Origin: an uncultured bacterium
GTDB taxonomy: Bacteria; Patescibacteriota; Minisyncoccia; Phycocordibacterales; UBA9973
Reading direction: 5' to 3'
DNA: 16,265 nt
NCBI GenBank assembly: GCA_903895055.1
Contig: CAITSL010000001.1
Coordinates: 1 to 16,265 of the forward strand
Part shown: in pieces, positions 6,425-12,974 of the stretch
How the letters are laid out: each line of letters begins with the position of its first letter
Numbering within the stretch: position 1 is the first letter of the stretch
The notes under the pieces: model-generated
What the model was told of the DNA's origin: nothing
What the model saw: only the letters and a program-made list of their open reading frames with translations
Databases searched by the model: none
Position numbers and translations under genes: made by a program

Positions 6425-7177
6425 TTAAATTAATGATTTTAATGTCCATTCGGCGATTAAATCACTCTCTTCTTCTTTTGAAAAAACTTTTTTGTATTTT
6501 GCGCCAGATTTTCCTTTCACACGTTTTTCGCATTCTGACCAAGTTTTGTCGGAATGCATTTTCCCAGCAACAAATGAAACATAAGAATAGGCGATTTTGC
6601 CTTTGTTTTTGTTTTTTGTTTTGTTCAAAGTCGAACTTTGAACACCCTGAGTCTGCGCTACGGGTCCAAAAAGTTTTTCATAATCTTTCAGATTTCCTCT
6701 GAAGAGTATCGTTGTATTGTTGCCAGCATTACTTGTCGCTATCGCATCACATCTTTCGTTTAAATGCACTCCTGAATGGCCGGAAACTTTTACCCATTCT
6801 ATTTTATATTGATGTTTTAAATTATTTTCCACTTTAAAAAGTTTTTCCCATAAATCCTGATTTAAAACCGATTCTTTGGTTTTGGTAATCCAATTATTTT
6901 TCACCCAAGCATAGATCCACATGGTAATGCCATTCAAGACATAAGAAGAGTCTGTATGAATTTTAATGGTTTTTGCTTTTACTTTCCTTTTTTCTATTTC
7001 TTTTAATGCCATAATTCCAGCGGTTATTTCCATTCTATTATTGGTAGATTCTTTCTCTCTACCGCCTAATTCGATAACTTTTTTATCGGGAAAGATTAAA
7101 ACACTTCCCCAGCCTGCGGGGCCAGGATTCCCCAGCGACGACCCATCTGTATAAATTATAATTTCATTTTTTTTCAT
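6425..7177 (-). CDS. rnhA: Ribonuclease HI with C-terminal hybrid-binding-like domain
   Basis: Cleaves RNA in RNA-DNA hybrids (primer removal, R-loop clearing). The catalytic domain (about 1-150) has all residues: D11 in YTDGSSLGNPG, E50 in TNNRMEITA, D76 in HTDSSYV, H134 and D144 in SGHSGVHLNERCDAIA. It is longer (250 residues) than E. coli RNase HI (155). The tail from about 194 reads KIAYSYVSFVAGKMHSD, then TWSECEKRVKGKSGAKYKKV. This resembles the hybrid-binding domain (W.EC...V.G..GA.YK pattern) found at the N-terminus of eukaryotic RNase H1, here at the C-terminus. The linker (about 175-192) is low-complexity Lys/Asn/Thr and contains a palindrome. It lies 11 bases after the ATP-grasp stop, with a possible AGGA Shine-Dalgarno nine bases upstream. 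Confidence 0.93.
   Translation of the reverse strand: MKKNEIIIYTDGSSLGNPGPAGWGSVLIFPDKKVIELGGREKESTNNRMEITAGIMALKEIEKRKVKAKTIKIHTDSSYVLNGITMWIYAWVKNNWITKTKESVLNQDLWEKLFKVENNLKHQYKIEWVKVSGHSGVHLNERCDAIATSNAGNNTTILFRGNLKDYEKLFGPVAQTQGVQSSTLNKTKNKNKGKIAYSYVSFVAGKMHSDKTWSECEKRVKGKSGAKYKKVFSKEEESDLIAEWTLKSLI
6622..6644. repeat. In-frame palindrome in the rnhA linker
   Basis: Perfect inverted repeat with 10-base arms TGTTCAAAGT and ACTTTGAACA around CGA. It encodes roughly GVQSSTLN (residues 178-185), in the low-complexity linker between the catalytic and the C-terminal domain. Ten-base arms with a three-base spacer are improbable by chance at this sequence length. Confidence 0.7.
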
Positions 7178-7188
7178 AAATAAAATTC

Positions 7189-8106
7189 CTACATTAATTG
7201 CAAGTGTTTTATTAAAGCATCAAAAAAATCCTGCGCATAAACAAAATGTATATACGGAAAAGCAGTATGTCCGTTTAATTCAAAAACAACAGGCCCCTTA
7301 CTTGTAATGCCAATATCAATTGTATACAACTGACTAGGGAAAACCTGTCCCACTTTATCTTTTATTTGTTTATGAAAAACAAGAACATCTTTTGGTAAAA
7401 TATTTATATCAATTTCAGTATACGGTGAATCAAAAGTGCAAAATTCTTGATCTTTTTTTTCTGGTATCCGTAAGTTTGCAAAAACACTATCATCAACAGT
7501 GATTAGCTTTATATCATGTATACCAGAAACAATATTGGGGACATCTATATTTGTATCTGAAAATTCTTGCAATAAATATCCCTTAGTTTGTAAAACTTCT
7601 AAATCAAGCTTCGGTGGTAAGGTTTTATCAAATACAACAACTCCTTCTCCTTTCTGCCCGCTTCTAGGTTTAACAACTGCTTTGTCAGTAGTGATTTGAG
7701 ATAAATTTTTTATTAGATCATCTTCCTTTTCAATTAGAAAAGTCTTTGGCATAAAATCTTTCAACAACTGATATTGGTTCCATTTATCACCACACCAATT
7801 TTTAAATTTAGGAGTATCGATAATAGAAACAACGTTATCAAAACTTTCATCTGCCATTTTTTTAAATTGATAAATAACGTCTGTTTTAAACTCTTGATCA
7901 ACCGGAATAATTCTTCCATCTTTATATATACAAACATCTTTAAAAACACCATTGCCTATATAAGCTTCTTTATTATTTACAATTCTAAACTCAAAAACAT
8001 CATTGCATTTTCTAAAAAATTCGTGATATTCAGGATTTCTAGAAAAATTATCAATAATGGGATCACTTGTAGTTTTTTTCCAAAAAACAAGCCTCTTTCT
8101 GTTCAT
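7189..8106 (-). CDS. ATP-grasp protein, RimK/glutathione-synthetase-like
   Basis: A 305-residue protein with an ATP-grasp fold in its C-terminal two thirds. Signs: GDKWNQYQLLKDF (106-118) opening the domain, AVVKPRSGQKGEGVVVF (143-159) with the ATP-binding lysine K146 and glycine-rich loop, LLQEF (178-182), HDIKLI (197-202), NLRIP (212-216), and the metal-binding end DIGITSKGPVVFELNGH (264-280) with D264, E276 and N278. ATP-grasp ligases join a carboxylate to an amine or thiol through an acyl phosphate; no substrate can be named. The N-terminal 90 residues are not recognised. It appears more AT-rich than comEC or pgk, which may mark later acquisition. It heads a unit with rnhA and comEC behind a consensus extended -10. 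Confidence 0.75.
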   Translation of the reverse strand: MNRKRLVFWKKTTSDPIIDNFSRNPEYHEFFRKCNDVFEFRIVNNKEAYIGNGVFKDVCIYKDGRIIPVDQEFKTDVIYQFKKMADESFDNVVSIIDTPKFKNWCGDKWNQYQLLKDFMPKTFLIEKEDDLIKNLSQITTDKAVVKPRSGQKGEGVVVFDKTLPPKLDLEVLQTKGYLLQEFSDTNIDVPNIVSGIHDIKLITVDDSVFANLRIPEKKDQEFCTFDSPYTEIDINILPKDVLVFHKQIKDKVGQVFPSQLYTIDIGITSKGPVVFELNGHTAFPYIHFVYAQDFFDALIKHLQLM

Positions 8107-8112
8107 TTTTTT

Positions 8113-8121
8113 ATTATAGCA
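8113..8121 (-). promoter_or_regulatory. Extended -10 promoter of the ATP-grasp gene (leaderless)
   Basis: Minus strand TGC TATAAT, followed by six adenines and the ATG at 8106. A perfect extended -10. The gap upstream (8107-8169) also holds a palindrome copy that could terminate the transposase transcript. Confidence 0.58.
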
Positions 8122-8148
8122 ATAATGTCCTATCCGAGCAAAATAATC

Positions 8149-8169
8149 TTTGGGAGCTGAGCTCCCAAA
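8149..8169. repeat. REP-like palindrome, copy 1 (downstream of the transposase)
   Basis: Perfect 21-base inverted repeat: arms TTTGGGAGCT and AGCTCCCAAA around a central G; it abuts the transposase stop codon at 8170. It can fold as a nine-pair hairpin with a TGA loop, so it could also act as a transcription terminator. It is identical in sequence and orientation to copy 2 inside the gene, and inverted relative to copy 3 beyond its 5' end. Confidence 0.85.
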
Positions 8170-8832
8170 TTATTCAATCATCATATATTTCAATTCCTTT
8201 TCTTCTTCTTTCCTACTAAGCATCTCTGGCAAAATTTCTTTGCAATAGATTTTATATTTCTTTGGACTATTAAACTGCCCCAGCACAATATCCTTTTTAC
8301 AAAAAGACTTCCCTATTTCCCCTGTGTATTCTTTAAAACTGGAAATCGATAATTTGCTCATCCACTCTTTATTCAACCCTTCGTGAATTTTAAAGTTTAA
8401 ATTTACATAAGCGCTGAGATGTAAAAGATAATTATTTGAGTTTATGTGTATTGCTTTATATCTTCCTTGAAACAAGGATCCCGTTCGTTTGTATTTTTCA
8501 TTAAAATAATTTGTATAGCCAGTAGCCAGTTTATGCATAAACTTTTGAATACCATCATCCACAAGTGGCTCAAGAATAAAGTGGAAGTGATTCTGATTTA
8601 AACAATAAGCTATAAAATTTACTAATTTCCCTTTTTTGGGAGCTGAGCTCCCAAATTTTAATTCTTTCCGTGAATGTTCATAAACACTGCCAATTGAATC
8701 TTCTCTATTAAAAACAGACATGCATTTTAGAAACCTAACAACATCATATGAATCCATAAAAATATCCCTTTTATCAACTCCCCTGTTGTAAATATGATAA
8801 TATTCTTTTGTCGCAAATTTAATATTTCTCAT
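8170..8832 (-). CDS. REP-associated tyrosine transposase (RAYT, Y1/HUH family)
   Basis: Single-strand DNA transposase of the IS200-like Y1 family, in the RAYT group that is thought to mobilise REP palindromes. The 220 residues include an N-terminal YYHIYNRGVDKRDIF (11-25), the HUH metal motif H82-F-H84 in LNQNHFHFILE, and the helix GYTNYFNEKYKRTGSLFQGRYK (105-126), which should carry the catalytic tyrosine (Y106 or Y109). LLHLSAYVNLN (136-146) is also typical. One of three local palindromes lies in frame inside the gene (8635-8655), encoding F60-G-S-S-A-P-K66 just before the HUH strand. The others flank the gene. The ATG is six bases after an extended -10. The gene looks intact, so the element could be active. 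Confidence 0.93.
   Translation of the reverse strand: MRNIKFATKEYYHIYNRGVDKRDIFMDSYDVVRFLKCMSVFNREDSIGSVYEHSRKELKFGSSAPKKGKLVNFIAYCLNQNHFHFILEPLVDDGIQKFMHKLATGYTNYFNEKYKRTGSLFQGRYKAIHINSNNYLLHLSAYVNLNFKIHEGLNKEWMSKLSISSFKEYTGEIGKSFCKKDIVLGQFNSPKKYKIYCKEILPEMLSRKEEEKELKYMMIE
8635..8655. repeat. REP-like palindrome, copy 2 (inside the transposase gene)
   Basis: Identical 21-base copy of the element at 8149-8169, same orientation, sitting in frame within the transposase (exactly seven codons, residues 60-66). Since 21 is a multiple of three and the insert reads through without a stop, the transposase frame is preserved. Confidence 0.85.
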
Positions 8833-8838
8833 ATTAAT

Positions 8839-8847
8839 AGTATAACA
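8839..8847 (-). promoter_or_regulatory. Extended -10 promoter of the transposase (leaderless)
   Basis: Minus strand TGT TATACT, six bases before the ATG at 8832. The -35 region of this promoter would fall within palindrome copy 3, so a protein bound to that palindrome could control it. Confidence 0.5.
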
Positions 8848-8851
8848 TGTT

Positions 8852-8872
8852 TTTGGGAGCTCAGCTCCTAAA
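8852..8872. repeat. REP-like palindrome, copy 3 (upstream of the transposase)
   Basis: Arms TTTGGGAGCT and AGCTCCTAAA around a central C. It differs from copies 1 and 2 by one arm base and by the centre base, meaning that it lies in inverted orientation. It ends two bases before the recJ stop codon. With copy 1 it brackets the transposase as inverted terminal palindromes; it may also end recJ transcription. Confidence 0.8.
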
Positions 8873-8874
8873 TT

Positions 8875-10578
8875 TTAAGAAATCTCAATAATTCGCAAAC
8901 GAAGCTCCTCTCGACCTCTAAATCTTGAAAGATCAAAAGTGGCCAGAAGATCAACATTTATTCCCTCCGATAAAGGAACCTCAAAAGAATCGTGGCCTGA
9001 GAAAAAAGAAATCCCTTTTGCTTTATTTTGCTTATTTTCACTGGCATCAGAAAATGTGATTTCCAAATGTTCTCCGGAACCATTCTTGCCGAATTTTTTG
9101 ATATTTTCTATTCTGACATTTTTGAAAAGAAAAATTGGTTTAGGATTCCCGATGCCAAAGGGCGCTAACTTTTCTATTTCACGCCAATTTTTCATATTCA
9201 CATCAACTAAAGATAATTCCAAATCACCACCCCCTACCCCCTCCTTGTGGAGGAGGGGGTTATCTAAAGGACCGTCCTTTGGAACTTCTTTAAGGATGGT
9301 CCTTAAAGATTCAGAAAGAATTTCTTCCAAAAAATGAATTTTGTCGCTGTCTGCTGTGAACCCTCCAGCCAATTCATGCCCGCCATATTCTAAAAATGAA
9401 TCTTTGTTTTTAATCATTAATTCTACTATCGAAATTGAGCCTGGAGAACGACAAGAACCTTTGATCATATCGTTTTCATCTTTACCCCAAACAAAAACCG
9501 GCTTTTGATATTCGTCTGAGAGTTTCCCGGCCACGAGCCCTAGCACTCCGACTCGCCAGGCGGGATTACCCACGACAATGACTTCTTTTATAACTCTAGT
9601 TTCAAACTTTTTTTTCACTTCTCGCATAATACTCGCCACGATCAACTTTCTTTCGTCATTTATTTTAGACAAATGATTGGTAAGTATCCCCGCTTCCACT
9701 TCATCGTCTGTGGCCAGTAATTCAAAAGCTCTCATGGGATTATCCATCCTCGAGGCAGCATTTAATTTCGGTACCACCATAAAACCAATGTCATCTTCCG
9801 TGAGATACCTCTCTTCAATGTTCATCTTGGCGAGAAGTTTCTGGAGACCCGGACGAGGAGATTTTCTCAAAACTTTCAGGCCAAAATACGCGATTGCGCG
9901 ATTTTCTCCCGTGAGGGGCACCATATCGGAAAGAGTTGCAAGCCCAGCCATATCGAGCATCCATTTTTCCGAACCTTCTTTTATTTTGTAAAATTCTCCG
10001 TATTTTTTTATAAAACCTTGCACTAATTTAAAAATAACTCCCGCCCCGCAAAGCATCTTTTCAGGATAATTGTCATTCTTTTGTTTAGGATTTAAAATCG
10101 CATAAGCATGGGGCAGGGTTTCAAGTGGAATATGATGATCAGTAATAATCACATCCATGCCATCTGCCTCTGCTTGAGCGACTTCGGCCACAGCAGTGAT
10201 ACCAAGGTCTATGGTAATCAAAAGTTTTATTCCCTTCTCCGCAAATTCTTTAACGGCCCCTAGATTGAGTCCGTATCCTTCGGAATTTCTTTGAGGTAAA
10301 TAAATTTGGAAGTTTTTATAGTCGATTTTCTTGAATAAGTCTTGCAAAATTACTGCTCCCGGGATGCCATCACAATCGTAATCCGCATAAATCATTATTT
10401 TTTCTTCCGCTTCAATCGCTTCAAAAATTCGAACACAAGCCTTCTCCATGTCATGCATTTTAAATGGGTCATGAAAATCTCTTTCATAATCAGGATTCAA
10501 AAAGATTTCCGTCTCCTCTACTTTTTCTATCCCTCGATTTTTCAAAAGCGTTTGAAGCAGTTCAGTATGATTTTGCAT
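8875..10578 (-). CDS. recJ: Single-stranded-DNA exonuclease RecJ
   Basis: 5'-3' exonuclease on single-stranded DNA, used in recombination, mismatch and base-excision repair. The 567 residues match the family's usual length. Motif order: YADYDCDG (64-71; D66, D68, D70), TIDLG (122-126), TDHHIP (146-151), CGAGVIFKL, SDMVP, SRMDNP, then the DHHA1 domain ending GGHELAGGFT, and a C-terminal OB-like domain with APFGIGNPKPIF. Between DHHA1 and the OB domain, residues 424-448 (around KEVPKDGPL and NPLLHKEGVGGGD) are encoded by three back-to-back palindromes and look like an inserted linker. It has its own extended -10 with seven bases to the ATG, diverging from the HIT gene across 28 bases. Confidence 0.95.
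   Translation of the reverse strand: MQNHTELLQTLLKNRGIEKVEETEIFLNPDYERDFHDPFKMHDMEKACVRIFEAIEAEEKIMIYADYDCDGIPGAVILQDLFKKIDYKNFQIYLPQRNSEGYGLNLGAVKEFAEKGIKLLITIDLGITAVAEVAQAEADGMDVIITDHHIPLETLPHAYAILNPKQKNDNYPEKMLCGAGVIFKLVQGFIKKYGEFYKIKEGSEKWMLDMAGLATLSDMVPLTGENRAIAYFGLKVLRKSPRPGLQKLLAKMNIEERYLTEDDIGFMVVPKLNAASRMDNPMRAFELLATDDEVEAGILTNHLSKINDERKLIVASIMREVKKKFETRVIKEVIVVGNPAWRVGVLGLVAGKLSDEYQKPVFVWGKDENDMIKGSCRSPGSISIVELMIKNKDSFLEYGGHELAGGFTADSDKIHFLEEILSESLRTILKEVPKDGPLDNPLLHKEGVGGGDLELSLVDVNMKNWREIEKLAPFGIGNPKPIFLFKNVRIENIKKFGKNGSGEHLEITFSDASENKQNKAKGISFFSGHDSFEVPLSEGINVDLLATFDLSRFRGREELRLRIIEIS
9236..9260. repeat. recJ palindrome A
   Basis: Nine-base arms ACCCCCTCC and GGAGGGGGT around a seven-base loop. 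Strongly GC-rich against an AT-rich gene. It encodes most of NPLLHKEGVG in the linker between the DHHA1 and OB domains of RecJ. Confidence 0.7.
9266..9280. repeat. recJ palindrome B
   Basis: Seven-base arms AAAGGAC and GTCCTTT around one base. It begins five bases after palindrome A and encodes the KDGPL part of the RecJ linker. Confidence 0.6.
9287..9309. repeat. recJ palindrome C
   Basis: Ten-base perfect arms TCTTTAAGGA and TCCTTAAAGA around TGG, six bases after palindrome B. It shares the core AAGGAnnGTCCTT theme with B and encodes LRTILKE, at the end of the DHHA1 helix. Confidence 0.68.
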
Positions 10579-10600
10579 ATAAGAGATTGTATCATATAAT
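10573..10600 (+). promoter_or_regulatory. Promoter of the HIT gene (leaderless)
   Basis: TTGCAT (10573-10578, weak -35) is followed after 16 bases by a perfect TATAAT (10595-10600), then six bases to the ATG at 10607. No TG extension here, which may be why a -35-like hexamer is present. It overlaps the recJ start codon and promoter on the other strand. Confidence 0.5.
10586..10594 (-). promoter_or_regulatory. Extended -10 promoter of recJ
   Basis: Minus strand TGA TACAAT, seven bases before the ATG at 10578. It lies back to back with the HIT promoter in a 28-base divergent gap. Confidence 0.45.
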
Positions 10601-10606
10601 GTATTT

Positions 10607-10999
10607 ATGAATGATTGTATTTTTTGTAAAATCGGGAAGGGAGAAATCCCTTGTGATAAGATTTATGAAGATAAAGATTTTTTGGTTTTTTTGGACATTA
10701 AGCCAGTTTCTCACGGACATGTTTTAATAATCCCTAAAAAACACTTTGTTTGGATGCAAGACGTGGATGATGAAACAATTTCAAAAGTTTTCATTCTAAC
10801 AAAAAAAATGATGGTTGCGATAAAAAAAGGACTTGAGTGTGATTTTGTACTCGAGAGCGTAGCCGGCAATGAAGTCCCTCATTTTCATATTCATTTAATC
10901 CCAAGATTTTTGGATGACGGCTTACAAGAATTTCCTAGAATAGATTACCCGGACGGAAGCCAGGCCGAAATAAAAGAAAAAATTACTCAAGCGCTTTGA
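10607..10999 (+). CDS. HIT family nucleotide hydrolase/transferase
   Basis: A 130-residue histidine-triad protein of the Hint/PKCI-like branch, which hydrolyses nucleoside phosphoramidates, AMP-lysine or dinucleoside polyphosphates. The HIT motif is H92-F-H94-I-H96 in EVPHFHIHLIPR. CIFCKI at 4-9 and H46 in PKKHF suggest the zinc site seen in this branch (C4, C7, H46, H92). DIKPVSHGHVLIIPKKH (30-46) is the standard nucleotide-binding stretch. It runs opposite to both neighbours: divergent from recJ and convergent with pgk, overlapping the pgk 3' end by 17 bases. Its stop is TGA, which argues against recoding of UGA in this organism. Confidence 0.92.
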   Translation: MNDCIFCKIGKGEIPCDKIYEDKDFLVFLDIKPVSHGHVLIIPKKHFVWMQDVDDETISKVFILTKKMMVAIKKGLECDFVLESVAGNEVPHFHIHLIPRFLDDGLQEFPRIDYPDGSQAEIKEKITQAL

Positions 11000-11021
11000 G
11001 CGCTGGCAATTCTTTGCCAGC
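10983..11021 (-). terminator. Possible terminator of the tpiA-pgk operon, within the HIT/pgk overlap
   Basis: Two adjacent inverted repeats lie at the convergent gene ends: CTCAA/TTGAG around five bases (10986-11000) and GCTGGCAA/TTGCCAGC around four (11002-11021). On the minus strand the first is followed by TAA and then a T-rich run (six T, C, four T), as in an intrinsic terminator. Both repeats also code for the PGK C-terminus, so coding constraint may explain part of them. Confidence 0.42.
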
Positions 11022-12197
11022 TAAAAATTCTAAGGTTGCGCCACCAGCTAGACTTACATGAGTGTAATTTTCCAGTTTTCCATATTTGCGAACTAAATCA
11101 ATCGTGTCTCCTCCGGCAATGATCGTTTCCCCATTTACTTCTTTCATCGCATTAATTATTGAAACCGAACCTCCAATAAATTTATCATCACTAGATTTCC
11201 CCAAAGGACCATTTATAAAAACGGTTTTGGATTTTAGAATTATCTCCGAAAATAATTTCTCCGTTTCCGGTCCGATATCAAGTGCCATCCAACCGTTCGG
11301 AACTCCGTCTTTTGTAATATCAATAGTTTTAATTTCATTCCCGTCTGAAATAACGACATCAAGAGGGCAGAGAACTTTTTTATCTAAAGATTTGGCTTCA
11401 CTCAAAATAGATTTCGCATCTTCTACCCAATCTTTTTTTTCACGTTTTACTTTGTCAACAAAAACATCTTCCATAAAAGAACTGCCAAGTTCTCTCCCTT
11501 CTGCTTTCAAAAAAACATTTGCCACTGCTCCGCCAACCAAAACCGTGTCTGCTATTTTTAATAAATTATGAATTGCATCTACTTTGTCAGAAATCTTGGC
11601 TCCCCCGATAATAACGGTGAATGGTCTACCGGGATTTTCCAAGATGCCTGACAACATTTCCACTTCTTTTTCTAAATAAAATCCAGCCACTGCTGGAAGA
11701 TGACGTTCGATGCCAGTAGTAGACGCATGCATTCTATGCGCTTGCGGAAAACCATCAAAGACAATTAAGTCTTTTCCTTCGCAAAGTTTTTTGGCAAAAG
11801 CATCATCGTCCACCATCTCTTCCGGATAAAAACGTACATTTTCAAGCATTAAAATATCTTGTGGTTTCATTTGGGCAATTTTTCCTAGAACTACTGGACC
11901 AATACAATCATCTATTTTGTCCACTGGCCTACCTAATAGTTCGGAAAGTCTTCTGGCATGAGGATTAGTACGAAGTTTCTCGACAATCTGTCCATCCGGA
12001 CGTCCCACATAAAAAAGAATCACGATTTTACAATTTTGTTTTAAGAGATATTCTAAAGTAGACAAGGTCGCTGATATCCGAAGATCATCGGAAACTTCTA
12101 AGACACCATTTTTCTCCACTACATCAATATCGTATGGAGCACGATAGAGAATTGTTTTGCCAGCAACATTTGTATTTTTTAAACTTCTTAATTTCAT
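10983..12197 (-). CDS. pgk: Phosphoglycerate kinase (divergent substrate site)
   Basis: ATP-forming step of lower glycolysis: 1,3-bisphosphoglycerate plus ADP gives 3-phosphoglycerate plus ATP. The 404 residues carry many family blocks: ENVRFYPEE, AHRMHAST, IIGGAKISDKVDAI, LVGGAVANVFLKAEG, FINGPLGK, AGGDT, and the ending SLAGGATLEFLAGKELPAL. The N-terminal substrate site departs from consensus. RVDFNVP is replaced by RAPYDIDV (19-26) and SHLGRP by FYVGRP (62-67), so the usual Asp, Asn and His that touch 3-phosphoglycerate are not there; R19, R40 and R66 remain. It begins three bases after the tpiA stop with no promoter of its own, so the pair is one operon. The divergence makes lowered or altered activity conceivable. 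Confidence 0.93.
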   Translation of the reverse strand: MKLRSLKNTNVAGKTILYRAPYDIDVVEKNGVLEVSDDLRISATLSTLEYLLKQNCKIVILFYVGRPDGQIVEKLRTNPHARRLSELLGRPVDKIDDCIGPVVLGKIAQMKPQDILMLENVRFYPEEMVDDDAFAKKLCEGKDLIVFDGFPQAHRMHASTTGIERHLPAVAGFYLEKEVEMLSGILENPGRPFTVIIGGAKISDKVDAIHNLLKIADTVLVGGAVANVFLKAEGRELGSSFMEDVFVDKVKREKKDWVEDAKSILSEAKSLDKKVLCPLDVVISDGNEIKTIDITKDGVPNGWMALDIGPETEKLFSEIILKSKTVFINGPLGKSSDDKFIGGSVSIINAMKEVNGETIIAGGDTIDLVRKYGKLENYTHVSLAGGATLEFLAGKELPALKALE

Positions 12198-12200
12198 AAA

Positions 12201-12968
12201 TTATATCTTTTCCGCAATGCTGATAATTTCCAAAAACTTTTCTGGATTCAAACTCGCTCCACCGACCAATACTCCTTCCACTCCACCATTTGTCAAAAAT
12301 TCCAAAGCATTTTTTTCATTTACCGAACCGCCATAAATAATTCTCGGTAATTTTGTATTAACTCCAAATTTGTCGGTCAGAATTTTTCGAATAAAAATAA
12401 CCATTTCCCGCGAATCCACCGGAGTGGCATCTTTACGACCTTCCGTAGTGGAAAGAGCCCAAACCGGTTCATAAGCAATGATTATTTTCCCAAGTAAATC
12501 TTTTTTAACACCATTCAAGCATTCCTCAACTTGAATTTTCACAAAATTAAAATATTCGTGATTTTCATCTCTTTCCTTATCGCCAACACATACTATCGGA
12601 ATGAGCCCAAAAGAGAGTGCCGATTTTATTTTTTTATTGATATCAAGATTCGTTTCACCGAGCGCTCGCCTTTCGGAGTGTCCTAAAATAACATATTTTA
12701 TACCAAGATTATCTAGCATTAGAGGTGATATTTCTCCGGTAAAAGCGCCTTTTTCTTCATAAAAAACATTTTGTGCCCCTAAAATAATTTTTTTTGTCTG
12801 CCGGTTGGCGGATTTTAGAATATTTAAATATAAAAATGGAACACAAATAATAACTTCCGTTTTCTTTAAGAGAGTTAAGCCATTTTCCACATCAGTGAAT
12901 AATGTTTCCGCTTCTTTGCCCGAAGCTGGATTCATTTTCCAATTGGCAATTACTAATTTCTTAGTCAT
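12201..12968 (-). CDS. tpiA: Triose-phosphate isomerase
   Basis: Interconverts dihydroxyacetone phosphate and glyceraldehyde-3-phosphate. In 255 residues all catalytic features are present: NWKMN with K11, GHSERR with H97, AYEPVWA with E167, and the phosphate-binding YGGSVN and GVLVGGASL near the end. The mobile loop after PVWA reads LSTTEGRKDATP (172-183), about three residues longer than the usual IGTGKTATP. The SANRQ stretch (54-58) is encoded by a degenerate palindrome (12797-12812) similar to that in glyA. It has its own extended -10 in the 22-base gap after the PilX-like gene and leads into pgk, forming a small glycolytic operon. Confidence 0.96.
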   Translation of the reverse strand: MTKKLVIANWKMNPASGKEAETLFTDVENGLTLLKKTEVIICVPFLYLNILKSANRQTKKIILGAQNVFYEEKGAFTGEISPLMLDNLGIKYVILGHSERRALGETNLDINKKIKSALSFGLIPIVCVGDKERDENHEYFNFVKIQVEECLNGVKKDLLGKIIIAYEPVWALSTTEGRKDATPVDSREMVIFIRKILTDKFGVNTKLPRIIYGGSVNEKNALEFLTNGGVEGVLVGGASLNPEKFLEIISIAEKI

Positions 12969-12974
12969 TTGATG

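Larger units (their letters stand above)
8149..8872 (-). mobile_element. RAYT-REP unit: transposase bracketed by inverted palindromes
   Basis: The transposase at 8170-8832 lies between two inverted copies of one palindrome, with a third copy in its coding region. This matches the arrangement called a REPtron in other bacteria. No target-site duplication is claimed; the ends are assigned from the outer palindromes only. The unit sits between recJ and the ATP-grasp gene without disrupting either. Confidence 0.65.
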
